This document shows, in pieces, positions 9,126 to 17,902 of a stretch of 34,375 nucleotides of DNA. The number at the start of each line of letters is the position of its first letter. The stretch's first letter is position 1. The notes under the pieces are model-generated. The model saw only the letters and a list, made by a program, of their open reading frames with translations, was not told the DNA's origin and made no database searches. The position numbers and the translations under genes were made by a program. The DNA comes from Solirubrobacterales bacterium (GTDB lineage: Bacteria > Actinomycetota > Thermoleophilia > Solirubrobacterales > 70-9): the NCBI GenBank assembly GCA_030835185.1, contig JAUQWL010000006.1, positions 1 through 34,375 of the forward strand, in the 5' to 3' direction.

Positions 9126-10493
9126 ATGGGCTCGCCTGACAAAAGCGTGGGGGGCCGGCTGGTCGCGGCCGCGGACCGGCATGGCCGAAAGTCGCTGATC
9201 GTCCTCGTGCTGATTGTGGCCGTCGGATTCGGTTTGCGGATGGACCAGGTGATCAACCCCCTCGACGACCCCGGGGACGACGCTTTCGCATACCGCGCGC
9301 TGGCCGAGTCGCTGTACGAGGAGGGAAGCTACGGAGGGTCCGGATTCAAGACGCCCAGCGACTGGTCTCCGGGTGCCCCGTTGCTGTACGCCGGCGCTTA
9401 CTACCTCACAGGTGGAGTGAGGGACGGAGTCGCCCGGGGAGTGCAGGCGCTGCTCGGAACCGCCGCGATCCTGGTCATCTACCTGCTCACCCTCCGCCTC
9501 AGTTCGAGAAGGTCCGCTGCCCTGGTCGCGGCGGCGATGGTCGCGGTCTACCCGCCTTTCATCCATTCGACCGGGGCCCTGATGAGCGAGCCGCCCGCGA
9601 TCTTCACGCTGCCGGCGGCGATCCTCGCCCTGCTCTGGGCCGATTCGAACCGGTCGGGCTGGGCCTGGGCCCTCTCCGGACTGCTGTTCGGGCTCACTGC
9701 CCTGATCCGGCCCGAGTACCTCTTCGTCGCCCTGGCCTTCGCGGTACTGGTCCTGGTCCGGCGCGGGATGCAGGCCGGTCCCGGCCGGGCCCTGCTGACG
9801 ACGGCCGTTTTCCTCGCGGCTGTGCTGGTTCCGATCGTCCCCTGGACCGTCCACAACTATGTGCAGCTCGACCGGATCGTGCCGATCTCCACCGGTAGCG
9901 GCAAGGCCCTGTACGTCGGCACCTACCTGCCCGCCGATGGCGAGTACCAGAGGGTCAAGGCCGATCTTCACGAGCGTTTCACCGGTAAAACGCTCGAACC
10001 GGACTCCGACGCCCTTGACGAAGTGGATCCCGTCCCCCTCTTCGACGAAGTCGCTGAGCAGTACCCGGATCTGTCCCGCGACGCGGCCCTCGGCAGGGTC
10101 GGCCGGGAAAACCTCGACAGGTACCTGTCCGGAGATCCGATCGGCTACGCCGCAATGAGCCTGCGCAAGGTCTGGCGCATGTGGAGTTCGGGTGTGGGGG
10201 AAGCGATGTCGAGTACCCCCGGGAGGATCATCCAGACCGTTCTGGTCCTTGCCGGCATTGCCGGTCTGCTTGTACTCGCACGACTGAAGCGCTGGGAGGC
10301 ACTCGTCGTGGCCCTCCCGATCCTGACCGTCACAGCGATCGGGGCCGCCACTCTGGCACCCCCCAGGCGCAACGAGATCCTGATGACGCTGGTTCTGCCG
10401 CTCGCCGCAATAGCCTTCACCGAAGCGACGGCCCGACTCTGTCAGAAGACCGGACAGGCCGGCGAAGACCCGATGTCGCCGACCCGGGCATAA
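9126..10493 (+). CDS. GT39/ArnT-like polytopic membrane glycosyltransferase (tandem paralog)
   Basis: Shares motif order with the preceding ORF: SPGxPLL, ISTGxGxxxxxGxYLPxxGxxQxV, TPGxxxxxxxxLxGxAxLARxR. Confidence 0.75.
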   Translation: MGSPDKSVGGRLVAAADRHGRKSLIVLVLIVAVGFGLRMDQVINPLDDPGDDAFAYRALAESLYEEGSYGGSGFKTPSDWSPGAPLLYAGAYYLTGGVRDGVARGVQALLGTAAILVIYLLTLRLSSRRSAALVAAAMVAVYPPFIHSTGALMSEPPAIFTLPAAILALLWADSNRSGWAWALSGLLFGLTALIRPEYLFVALAFAVLVLVRRGMQAGPGRALLTTAVFLAAVLVPIVPWTVHNYVQLDRIVPISTGSGKALYVGTYLPADGEYQRVKADLHERFTGKTLEPDSDALDEVDPVPLFDEVAEQYPDLSRDAALGRVGRENLDRYLSGDPIGYAAMSLRKVWRMWSSGVGEAMSSTPGRIIQTVLVLAGIAGLLVLARLKRWEALVVALPILTVTAIGAATLAPPRRNEILMTLVLPLAAIAFTEATARLCQKTGQAGEDPMSPTRA

Positions 10494-10518
10494 ACCACCG
10501 GAAACCCAGCCCACAGCA

Positions 10519-11583
10519 ATGACCATCGCCTCGATCCTGCCCGACCAGCTCACGACCCTTCGTGCAAGCGGCCTCCTCCTTGCCGCGCTGATAATCGCTT
10601 TCGCCGTGGTCAGGCGCCGCGAGCTGCGCAACGCGGACGTCCTGATCCTTCTGCTCACAGGTATCGGGCTGGCGATCGTTTCCGGAACCGAGCTCACGGA
10701 CCGGGTGCTCTCTGCGCTTTCGTTCGAGCGCGGCAACGGCGGGCGGATTCTCGGCCTGGCGGTGTTCGCCATCGTGTTCCTGTTCCTGATCTCGATCAGG
10801 GCGCTCTCGGTCGGCGGTCGCAATACGCGTCAGATTGCGGCCGTGCTCGAAGGTATCGCCTCCGAGCAGTTCCGCCTCGAAGGTCACCGCAAGCACTTCC
10901 GAAACCGGATCGCGGTACTGATTCCCGCCTTCAACGAAGCCGACAACATCGGCTACGTGCTGGAACAGGTGCCGGGGGAAGTCTGCGGGATTGCGACCGC
11001 GATCCTGGTGGTCGATGACGGCTCACGCGACGGCACCGAGGAAGTCGCGGACGCCCACGGAGCCGTGGTCGCCCGGCATGTAGTCAATCGCGGCGGCGGC
11101 GCAGCACTCCGGACCGGCTACCGGCTGATGGTCGACTCCGAGGCGGCGATCGTAGTCACGCTCGATGCCGACGGTCAGCACCTGCCGGCAGAGATGCCCG
11201 ACCTGGTCAAACCTGTCCTCGAGGGTCAGGTCGACGTGGCTCACGGGTCGCGGGTTCTCGGCCACGCCGACAAGAACCATTTCGCCAGAGAGCTCGGGAT
11301 CGTCTTCTTCAACCGCATGGTGTCGCTGATCACCCGGACCCATGTGACCGACTGTTCGAACGGTTACCGGGCGGTTCGGACATCGGTTCTCCCGCAGCTG
11401 GTGCTCAAACAGGAGCAGTTCCACACGTCTGAATTCATGATCGAGGCGATCAAGCGCGGCATACCGGCCCGGGAGGTCCCGGTAACGGTCGAGCAGCGAC
11501 TTCACGGGAGTTCGAAGAAACCGGCGGTCCTCCGGTACGGAGTCGGGTTCGCGAACGCGATCATGAGGACGTGGCTGCGCTGA
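10519..11583 (+). CDS. family 2 glycosyltransferase (DPM1/polyprenyl-phosphate glycosyltransferase-like) fused to an N-terminal DUF2304-like membrane module
   Basis: Three N-terminal hydrophobic helices, then IAVLIPAFNEADNIGYVLEQVP, ILVVDDGSRDGTEEVA, VTLDADGQHLP (DXD), YRAVRTSVLPQL. Confidence 0.85.
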   Translation: MTIASILPDQLTTLRASGLLLAALIIAFAVVRRRELRNADVLILLLTGIGLAIVSGTELTDRVLSALSFERGNGGRILGLAVFAIVFLFLISIRALSVGGRNTRQIAAVLEGIASEQFRLEGHRKHFRNRIAVLIPAFNEADNIGYVLEQVPGEVCGIATAILVVDDGSRDGTEEVADAHGAVVARHVVNRGGGAALRTGYRLMVDSEAAIVVTLDADGQHLPAEMPDLVKPVLEGQVDVAHGSRVLGHADKNHFARELGIVFFNRMVSLITRTHVTDCSNGYRAVRTSVLPQLVLKQEQFHTSEFMIEAIKRGIPAREVPVTVEQRLHGSSKKPAVLRYGVGFANAIMRTWLR

Positions 11584-11616
11584 AGCAGAACCGGGCTGCT
11601 CAGCCCGACGACTGTG

Positions 11617-11922
11617 TCAGTTGTCGCCGGTCCAGCGCCGCTTCGGCGGCGGCATCCTCACCTCGGACGGATCCGGCAGGTAGAGCTCGGTGCCACAGCG
11701 CGGACAGACCTGGACGTAGAGCTTGACCGTATTGCCGCAGGAAGGGCATCGACGCTCCGGTTCGGTCCGCTCGTTCCGGGTCATGATCGCCGCCGCCAGC
11801 CCGAAACCGGGCAGCACGGTGCCGATCGCAAGCCACAGGAAGAACGAGCCTCCCTTGGACTTTCCGACCAGGGCGGTGGCGATCCCGAATGTCACCGCCA
11901 CGAAAACGAACTCGTAGCCCAC
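11617..11922 (-). CDS. small membrane protein with C-terminal zinc ribbon, GTG start
   Basis: Two TM segments followed by CPSCGNTVKLYVQVCPRCGTEL (two CxxC pairs). Confidence 0.75.
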   Translation of the reverse strand: MGYEFVFVAVTFGIATALVGKSKGGSFFLWLAIGTVLPGFGLAAAIMTRNERTEPERRCPSCGNTVKLYVQVCPRCGTELYLPDPSEVRMPPPKRRWTGDN

Positions 11923-11925
11923 CGT

Positions 11926-13239
11926 TTACCCCGACGGCCGGTGCGAGCCGCCGTGCTCGTACTTCTCGGGGCTGAGCACACCCGGCCTTCCGATCGAACC
12001 CACCTCCGAGAGATCACGACGGAAGGGCAGGCTCGCAGTCCAGTCGATGACCGCTCTCACCTTGCGGGAAAAGCTCGGGATCTGGCTCATGTGGTAGGTC
12101 CTGGCCATCCACCAGGCGGGAAACCCACGGAATTTCAGGTTGCCGACCTTGCCGACCGCCTTGTAGCGGCCGAGGTTCACGAACGACGCACTGTCCCTGT
12201 ATTCGAATGTCTCCGACGTGCCGATGCCAAACGCGGCGGCGATGTTGTTCGCCACGACCGGCGCCTGGCGTACCGCGTGCTGAGCGGTCGGCGGGCAGAA
12301 ACCGCCGTTGGGGCTGGGAACGGCGGCGGCATCTCCGAGTGCCCACACGCCCGGCAACCCTTCGACCCCCATCGAACTGTCGACCACCACCCGTCCGCGC
12401 TCGTCCAGAGGGACGCTGAGCCGCTTCAGACTCGGATGCGGTACCACTCCGGCCGTCCAGACGACCGTCTGCGCGGGGATGACCTCGCCGGTGGAGATCT
12501 CGGCCGAATCGGCTTCGACCTTGCTCAGAGTTGTGTTCAGACGGACGTCGATCCCGCGCCCGCGAAGTTCACGCAAGGCGTAATCAGCCAGGTCGGAATC
12601 GATCTCCGGCATCACCCGTCCGGCTGCCTCGATCAGCATCCAGCGCATTCCGTGCAGCCTTGCCCGCGGGTAGTCGCTCATCGCGTCGGCTGCGAAATCC
12701 TGAAGTTCGGCCAGGGCTTCGAGTCCGGCGTAGCCGCCACCGACGAATACGAAGCCGAGCAACTGATCACGCAAGGCGTCATCGTCGGTGGCGTTGGCCA
12801 CCTCCAGACACTCGATCACGTGGTTTCGCAGATAGATCGCGTCGGCGAGGCTCTTGAACCCGACTGCGTGCTCACTCAGACCGGGCACCGGAAGGAACCT
12901 CGAAATCGATCCGGGAGCCAGGACCAGGTGGTCATACCCGACCGTTTCGCTCTGGCCGTCGTGATCGCGGATCTCCACGCTTTTCGCCACCGGGTCATGC
13001 GAGGAGACCACGCCGAGTTTGAGGTTCGCACGGTGGATGATTTCCCTGAGCGGGGTGACCACGTGGCGGGGTTCGAGCGTACCTGCCGCCGCTTCCGGGA
13101 GGAAGGGCGTGTAGAGCATGAAGTTGACGTCGTTGACGAGAATCAGTCTGGCCGACTGCTTCGGGAGCAGGCGCTCCAGATTCCGGACCACGTTGGCTCC
13201 GGCGAATCCTCCTCCTGCGATTACGACGTTCCATGCCAT
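11926..13239 (-). CDS. ndh: type II NADH dehydrogenase / FAD-dependent NAD(P)H:quinone oxidoreductase
   Basis: NVVIAGGGFAGANVVRNLE, FVFVGGGYAGLEALAEL, TVVWTAGVVPHP, GVWALGDAAAVP, PPTAQHAVRQAPVVANNI. Confidence 0.92.
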   Translation of the reverse strand: MAWNVVIAGGGFAGANVVRNLERLLPKQSARLILVNDVNFMLYTPFLPEAAAGTLEPRHVVTPLREIIHRANLKLGVVSSHDPVAKSVEIRDHDGQSETVGYDHLVLAPGSISRFLPVPGLSEHAVGFKSLADAIYLRNHVIECLEVANATDDDALRDQLLGFVFVGGGYAGLEALAELQDFAADAMSDYPRARLHGMRWMLIEAAGRVMPEIDSDLADYALRELRGRGIDVRLNTTLSKVEADSAEISTGEVIPAQTVVWTAGVVPHPSLKRLSVPLDERGRVVVDSSMGVEGLPGVWALGDAAAVPSPNGGFCPPTAQHAVRQAPVVANNIAAAFGIGTSETFEYRDSASFVNLGRYKAVGKVGNLKFRGFPAWWMARTYHMSQIPSFSRKVRAVIDWTASLPFRRDLSEVGSIGRPGVLSPEKYEHGGSHRPSG

Positions 13240-13246
13240 CCGAACG

Positions 13247-13252
13247 AGTATA
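13247..13252 (-). promoter_or_regulatory. candidate -10 element TATACT, 7 nt before ATG of ndh
   Basis: Minus strand TATACT-cgttcgg-ATG(13239). Confidence 0.55.
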
Positions 13253-13299
13253 TGCCTTGTAACAAAGTGTCACGAGGGGTTACCAGGCACCCTGTGGCG

Positions 13300-13305
13300 T
13301 ACGAT
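13300..13305 (+). promoter_or_regulatory. candidate -10 element TACGAT, 6 nt before ATG of the serine protease gene
   Basis: TACGAT-gcgccg-ATG(13312): leaderless geometry. Confidence 0.5.
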
Positions 13306-13311
13306 GCGCCG

Positions 13312-14619
13312 ATGGAGTATTCGGGCAAGGGCCTGGCGGAACGCGGGGCCCCGGCGCGGGCCAGGTCGACCGCGGCGTACCTCACGGTCGCCTGTACGGC
13401 CGCGGTTGGGGTGCTGCTGCTTCTCCCCGCGACTCCCGCCGCCCGGGCCGGCGGGGACGGCACCGGTAGCAGGCCACCGGATCGGGCAGTGGTCGGGGCT
13501 CCCATTGCTGACGAGCCCGCGGACATCGCGCAGTTCTGGACGCAACAGCGGATGCTGGACGCCAGGCCCGCCGAAACGCCGACTCCGCCCGAAGCGGCCT
13601 TTGACATTCAACCCCCCGGTTCGACCTGGACATCGACAGCACGGGCTGCAGCCGGGGAGAGCTACTTCTTCCCCACCGGAATCGAGAGCTTCCCGCTTCG
13701 GGTTCACGGCAAGATCTTCTTCCTCGTCGGCGATCAGGCTTTCGTCTGCTCCGGGACCGTGGTCGATTCCAGGGGCGGCAATGTGGTCTTCACGGCCGGC
13801 CACTGCGTTTTCGACCGGGAGAACGGCCAGTACGTCGATCGACTTGCCTTCGTACCCGCCTACCGGGACGGGGATGCGCCACTCGGGATCTGGCCGGCGA
13901 CCGCCGTCTTCACCCCCAGCCGATACGCCGAACAGGGACAGCTCAGCCACGACCTGGGTGCCGTGATTCTGGCGGAGAGGATTCAGCAGACTCTCGGCGC
14001 CAGGAAGATCGCCTTCAATCTCGACCCGTCAGGGCGTTCCTTCAGGATCCTCGGCTACCCGGCCCAACCCGCTCCTCCCTTCGACGGCGAGCGCATGGCC
14101 GGTTGCGATTCAGAGGTGATCGGCCGGGATCCCGGGCACGGCAGGCCTTCCACGCTCGCGGTCGCACCGTGCCTGATGGGAGAGGGCGCAAGCGGCGGCG
14201 GCTGGATAACCGGTGGCGAGTACCTCAACTCGGTGATGAGCTACACGTACTGCCGGGAAGACACGCAGGATCTCTGCGGGACCGTCTTCGGACCGTACTT
14301 CGGCTCCCAGGCCGTCGATCTCTATACCTTCCCGGCAGTCGGCGGATCGGTCACTCCGACGATCCGGCTCAGGTCGGCGCCGCCGCGTCGCATCAACCGC
14401 AGGTGGGCGAAATTCAGGTTCGGCGGTTCCGGCAGCACGCCACTCAGCTTCCGCTGCAGGCTCGACGGCCGCTCACCTTTCAGGTGTGGAAAGAAGACGA
14501 CCCTCAAGCGCCTGCGCGAGAGCAGGCACGTCTTGCGGATCTACTCGATCGACCAGACCGACAGGCGCAGCAAGCGGACCGTCAAGCGAAGCTTCCGGGT
14601 GGTGCCCCGGGGCCGCTGA
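13312..14619 (+). CDS. secreted trypsin-like serine protease with C-terminal Ig-like FxCxLDG domain
   Basis: Hydrophobic signal/anchor AAYLTVACTAAVGVLLLLPATPAARA; VVFTAGHCVF (His), LSHDLGAVIL (Asp), GEGASGGGW (Ser); C-terminal FRCRLDGRSPFRC. Start placed at ATG 13312 rather than the ORF-track start. Confidence 0.85.
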   Translation: MEYSGKGLAERGAPARARSTAAYLTVACTAAVGVLLLLPATPAARAGGDGTGSRPPDRAVVGAPIADEPADIAQFWTQQRMLDARPAETPTPPEAAFDIQPPGSTWTSTARAAAGESYFFPTGIESFPLRVHGKIFFLVGDQAFVCSGTVVDSRGGNVVFTAGHCVFDRENGQYVDRLAFVPAYRDGDAPLGIWPATAVFTPSRYAEQGQLSHDLGAVILAERIQQTLGARKIAFNLDPSGRSFRILGYPAQPAPPFDGERMAGCDSEVIGRDPGHGRPSTLAVAPCLMGEGASGGGWITGGEYLNSVMSYTYCREDTQDLCGTVFGPYFGSQAVDLYTFPAVGGSVTPTIRLRSAPPRRINRRWAKFRFGGSGSTPLSFRCRLDGRSPFRCGKKTTLKRLRESRHVLRIYSIDQTDRRSKRTVKRSFRVVPRGR

Positions 14620-14662
14620 GTCACCCTCCCGGTGCGTTCCGGTCGATGCCGCTGAGTCACCC
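14612..14662. repeat. 15-bp direct repeat GCCGCTGAGTCACCC at 14612-14626 and 14648-14662
   Basis: Exact match read directly; the first copy spans the protease stop codon. Confidence 0.9.
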
Positions 14663-14680
14663 GCCCTGCCCCGGCCCTGG

Positions 14681-16129
14681 TCAGAGTCCGAGCGACTGCC
14701 GCAGCAGCCTCGTCACCTCACCGCCGTCAGCCCGGCCGCGGGTCTCTTTCATCACCGCGCCGACCAGGGCTCCGATCGCTTTCTCGTTGCCACCCCTGAC
14801 CTGCTCGGCTACCTTCGCGTTTCCCTCGATCGCCGCATCGACGATCCGCTGCAGCTCGCCGGTATCCGAGATCTGCTCGAGGCCCTGCTCACGGACGATC
14901 GCTTCGGGGTCGCTCCCGTCGGCGACCATCCTCTCGAGGACCGACTTGGCCGATCCATGCGAAACCCGGTTGGCCGAGACCATCGAGACCAGGTTGCCGA
15001 GACTCTTCGGGCTCACCCGGCTGTCGGCGGGATCCTGCTCACCCTGGCGTCGGAGCTCCCCCGCGAACTCTCCCGTGACCCAGTTGGCAGCCACCCGCGG
15101 TTCGATCGATTCGTCGGAGCCCAGCACATCTTCGAAGAAGGCAGCCCATTCGGTTTCGACCGAGAGCAGCCGCGCAGCCCCTTCCTGAATGCCGAGCTCG
15201 CTGTGGTAGCGCTCTGCCCGCGCGGCCGGTAACTCCGGCAGCGAGGCGGCAGCCGCGTCGAGCATGGCGGTGTCGGGGGCCAGCGGCACCAGATCCGGTT
15301 CGGGCATGTAGCGATAATCGTGCGACTCTTCCTTGGAGCGGAGTGAGTGGAGCTCTCCACTCGACGGATCAAAGTGGAGGGTCTCCTGAACCACCCTTTC
15401 GCCGGACGCGACCAGTTGCTTCTGGCGCTCGATCTCCGCCTCGACTCCACGCTCCAGGTAGCGGAACGAGTTCATGTTCTTCATCTCGGTCTTGGTACCG
15501 AGCCCGGATGAGCCGACCGGGCGGATCGAAACGTTCGCGTCGCAACGCAGGCTGCCCTCCTCCATGTTCACGTTCGATACCCCGAGTTGCTTGACCGTCG
15601 CCCGCAGGAGCTGACCCCACTCACGGACCTGGGCACCACTGGTCAGGTCCGGCTCGGTAACGATTTCGACCAGCGGCGTACCGGCCCGGTTGAAGTCCAC
15701 CAGTGAAGTGTCGGAACCCTGGATCCGCCCACTCGTCCCGACGTGGATCATCTTTGCCGCATCTTCCTCGAGGTGGGCCCTGTGGATCCTGACTTCACCG
15801 AGGTGACCGTTCGACGCGAGCGGAATGTCGAACTGGCTGATCTGATAGGCCTTCGGATTGTCCGGATAGAAGTAGTTCTTCCGGTGGAAGATCGAGCGCG
15901 GCGCGACGTCGCATTCGAGTGCGGCGGCGATCTGGAGGCCGTACTCGATCGCCCGGCGGTTCGGCACCGGCAGGACGCCCGGGTGTCCGAGGCAGATCGG
16001 ACAGGTGTGGACATTCGGCTCGTCGCCGAAGGAGAGCCGGCAGCCACAGAACATCTTGGTCTCGGTCGAGAGCTGAACGTGAATCTCAAGCCCGATGACC
16101 GCTTCAAATTCATCGGTAGCGCCGCTCAA
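14681..16129 (-). CDS. gatB: aspartyl/glutamyl-tRNA amidotransferase subunit B, TTG start
   Basis: FEAVIGLEIHVQLSTETKMFCGC, CPICLGHPGVLPVPN, KNYFYPDNPKAYQISQ, DFNRAGTPLVEIVTEPD. Confidence 0.97.
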   Translation of the reverse strand: MSGATDEFEAVIGLEIHVQLSTETKMFCGCRLSFGDEPNVHTCPICLGHPGVLPVPNRRAIEYGLQIAAALECDVAPRSIFHRKNYFYPDNPKAYQISQFDIPLASNGHLGEVRIHRAHLEEDAAKMIHVGTSGRIQGSDTSLVDFNRAGTPLVEIVTEPDLTSGAQVREWGQLLRATVKQLGVSNVNMEEGSLRCDANVSIRPVGSSGLGTKTEMKNMNSFRYLERGVEAEIERQKQLVASGERVVQETLHFDPSSGELHSLRSKEESHDYRYMPEPDLVPLAPDTAMLDAAAASLPELPAARAERYHSELGIQEGAARLLSVETEWAAFFEDVLGSDESIEPRVAANWVTGEFAGELRRQGEQDPADSRVSPKSLGNLVSMVSANRVSHGSAKSVLERMVADGSDPEAIVREQGLEQISDTGELQRIVDAAIEGNAKVAEQVRGGNEKAIGALVGAVMKETRGRADGGEVTRLLRQSLGL

Positions 16130-17580
16130 ATCCCGGACCTCACCTTCGAGCCGTCAAAGCCGATCGCGCCTTCGAGCGCAAAGGAGGCCTCGAGGAGCTT
16201 CTGCTCGTGGAACGCAGGGGCGGCGATCTGGAAGCCGACCGGGAGCCCGGGGCCGCCGCCTTCGGGCTCGGCGAGACCGGCGGGGATGGAGATCGCGGGG
16301 ACGCCGGCGAGAGACATCGGCACCGTGAACAGGTCGTTGAGGTACATCGCCCACGGATCCCCGGTCTTCTCCCCCAGTTCGAAGGCGACGGACGGTGAGG
16401 TCGGTGTGACCACAAAATCGACGGCTTCGAACGCAGCGTCGAAATCGCGCACGATCATCGTCCGGACCCGCTGGGCGCGTCCGTAGTAGGCCTCGTAGTA
16501 ACCCGACGAAAGGGCGTAGGTGCCGAGCATGATCCGGCGCTTGACTTCGGGCCCGAAACCCTGCTCACGGGTCTCTTCGTACATGTCGACCAGATTGGAC
16601 CCCGGACTGCGGTTGCCGTACCTGACGCCGTCGTAGCGCGACAGGTTGGTCGATGCTTCGGCCGGAGCCAGCACGTAATAGGCGGAGATCCCGTGGCGGG
16701 CGTGTGGAAGCCGGACATCCTCGATCCGACCGCCGAGGTCACGGATCTTGCCGAGCGTCGCTTCGAATGCCGCCTTGACACCCGGGTCGACGCCTTCGGC
16801 GATCAGGTCGCCGGGAACTCCGAAGACGAGTCCGGAGAGGTCCTCGGACTGTGGTCGGGTGACGCCGCCTTCGATGCCGACCGAAGTCGAGTCCATTTCA
16901 TCCCGTCCTTCGAGCAGACCGAGCATCAGGGCGGCGTCGGTCACGTCGACCGTCAGCGGACCGCACTGGTCGAGCGAAGAAGCGAAGGCGATCATGCCGT
17001 ACCTGGAGATCGAACCGTAGGTCGGCTTCAGACCGACGATCCCGCAAAGCGCTGCCGGCTGGCGGATTGAACCGCCGGTATCGGTTCCCAGAGCCCAGGG
17101 AGCAAGGCCTCCGGCGACGGCGGCCGCCGAACCTCCCGATGACCCTCCCGGCACCCGGCCGGTGTCCCAGGGGTTGAGTGCGGGCCTGAAGGCGGAGTTC
17201 TCGTTCGAAGAACCCATGGCGAACTCGTCCATGTTCGTCTTGCCAAGCATCGGCAGACCCGCAGACCGGACCCGGGTGACCGCGGTCGCATCGTATGGCG
17301 GCCGGTAGCCCTCGAGCAGCTTCGAGGCGGCGGTCGTCGGCACGCCGGCGGTGCAGAAGATGTCTTTGATCGCGATCGGCACGCCGCTCGGCGGTCCACC
17401 CACCTTGGCGGTGCCGGCATCGGCCTGGTCGCGAGATGCCCGCCAGAGGTAGGCGCCCAGTTCGTCGCCGGCAGCCCGGTCAATCCAGGTGCCAAGACAT
17501 TCGTCGGCCGAAAGCTCGCCGGAGGCGATCAGGTCGGCGGTCTCAGCCGCGGTCGCGGCCGTCAGGTCCCCGGAGTACAA
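16126..17580 (-). CDS. gatA: aspartyl/glutamyl-tRNA amidotransferase subunit A; start refined to TTG at 17580
   Basis: Amidase signature GVPIAIKDIF, MGSSNENSAFRPALNPWDTGRVPGGSSGGSAAAVAGG, TDTGGSIRQPAALCG. TTG at 17580 follows the gatC stop by 1 nt and gives LYSGDLTAATAAETADLIASGELS. Confidence 0.95.
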   Translation of the reverse strand: MYSGDLTAATAAETADLIASGELSADECLGTWIDRAAGDELGAYLWRASRDQADAGTAKVGGPPSGVPIAIKDIFCTAGVPTTAASKLLEGYRPPYDATAVTRVRSAGLPMLGKTNMDEFAMGSSNENSAFRPALNPWDTGRVPGGSSGGSAAAVAGGLAPWALGTDTGGSIRQPAALCGIVGLKPTYGSISRYGMIAFASSLDQCGPLTVDVTDAALMLGLLEGRDEMDSTSVGIEGGVTRPQSEDLSGLVFGVPGDLIAEGVDPGVKAAFEATLGKIRDLGGRIEDVRLPHARHGISAYYVLAPAEASTNLSRYDGVRYGNRSPGSNLVDMYEETREQGFGPEVKRRIMLGTYALSSGYYEAYYGRAQRVRTMIVRDFDAAFEAVDFVVTPTSPSVAFELGEKTGDPWAMYLNDLFTVPMSLAGVPAISIPAGLAEPEGGGPGLPVGFQIAAPAFHEQKLLEASFALEGAIGFDGSKVRSGI

Positions 17581-17581
17581 A

Positions 17582-17872
17582 TCAGATCTCGGCCTGCGGG
17601 GAAGGCACACGGAAAGCCCCGTCGGCGGCGTCGGGAGCCTGTGCCAGGCTGACTTCGCGGTCGAGACTCGGTCGCGGCACGTCGTCGCGAAGAACATTTT
17701 CCAGCGGCACGACGTGCGACGTCGGTTCGATCCCTTCGATATCTATCTCGGCGAGGCGATCGACGTGATCGAGGATCGAGGACATGTCCTTCTGCATCGA
17801 CGCCAGCTCTTCTTCGCTGAGTTTCAGCCTCGAAAGGCGGGCGACGTGGAGTACCTGGTCTCTCTCGATCAC
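17582..17872 (-). CDS. gatC: aspartyl/glutamyl-tRNA amidotransferase subunit C
   Basis: VLHVARLSRLKLSEEELASMQKDMSSILDHVDRLAEIDIEGIEPTSHV. Confidence 0.95.
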   Translation of the reverse strand: MIERDQVLHVARLSRLKLSEEELASMQKDMSSILDHVDRLAEIDIEGIEPTSHVVPLENVLRDDVPRPSLDREVSLAQAPDAADGAFRVPSPQAEI

Positions 17873-17902
17873 GGCCAGCAGTCTAGTTGAGACAGCCGGG
17901 AA

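Noticed and set aside
8307-10823. 838-aa minus-strand ORF antisense to the GT39-like genes
   Set aside because: Gln/Arg/Gly/Asp-rich shadow translation; the plus strand encodes two convincing paralogous membrane proteins.
11614-13311. Upstream extension of the serine protease ORF to 1001 aa
   Set aside because: The extra part is antisense to ndh and the zinc-ribbon gene; signal-like sequence and leaderless promoter support ATG 13312.
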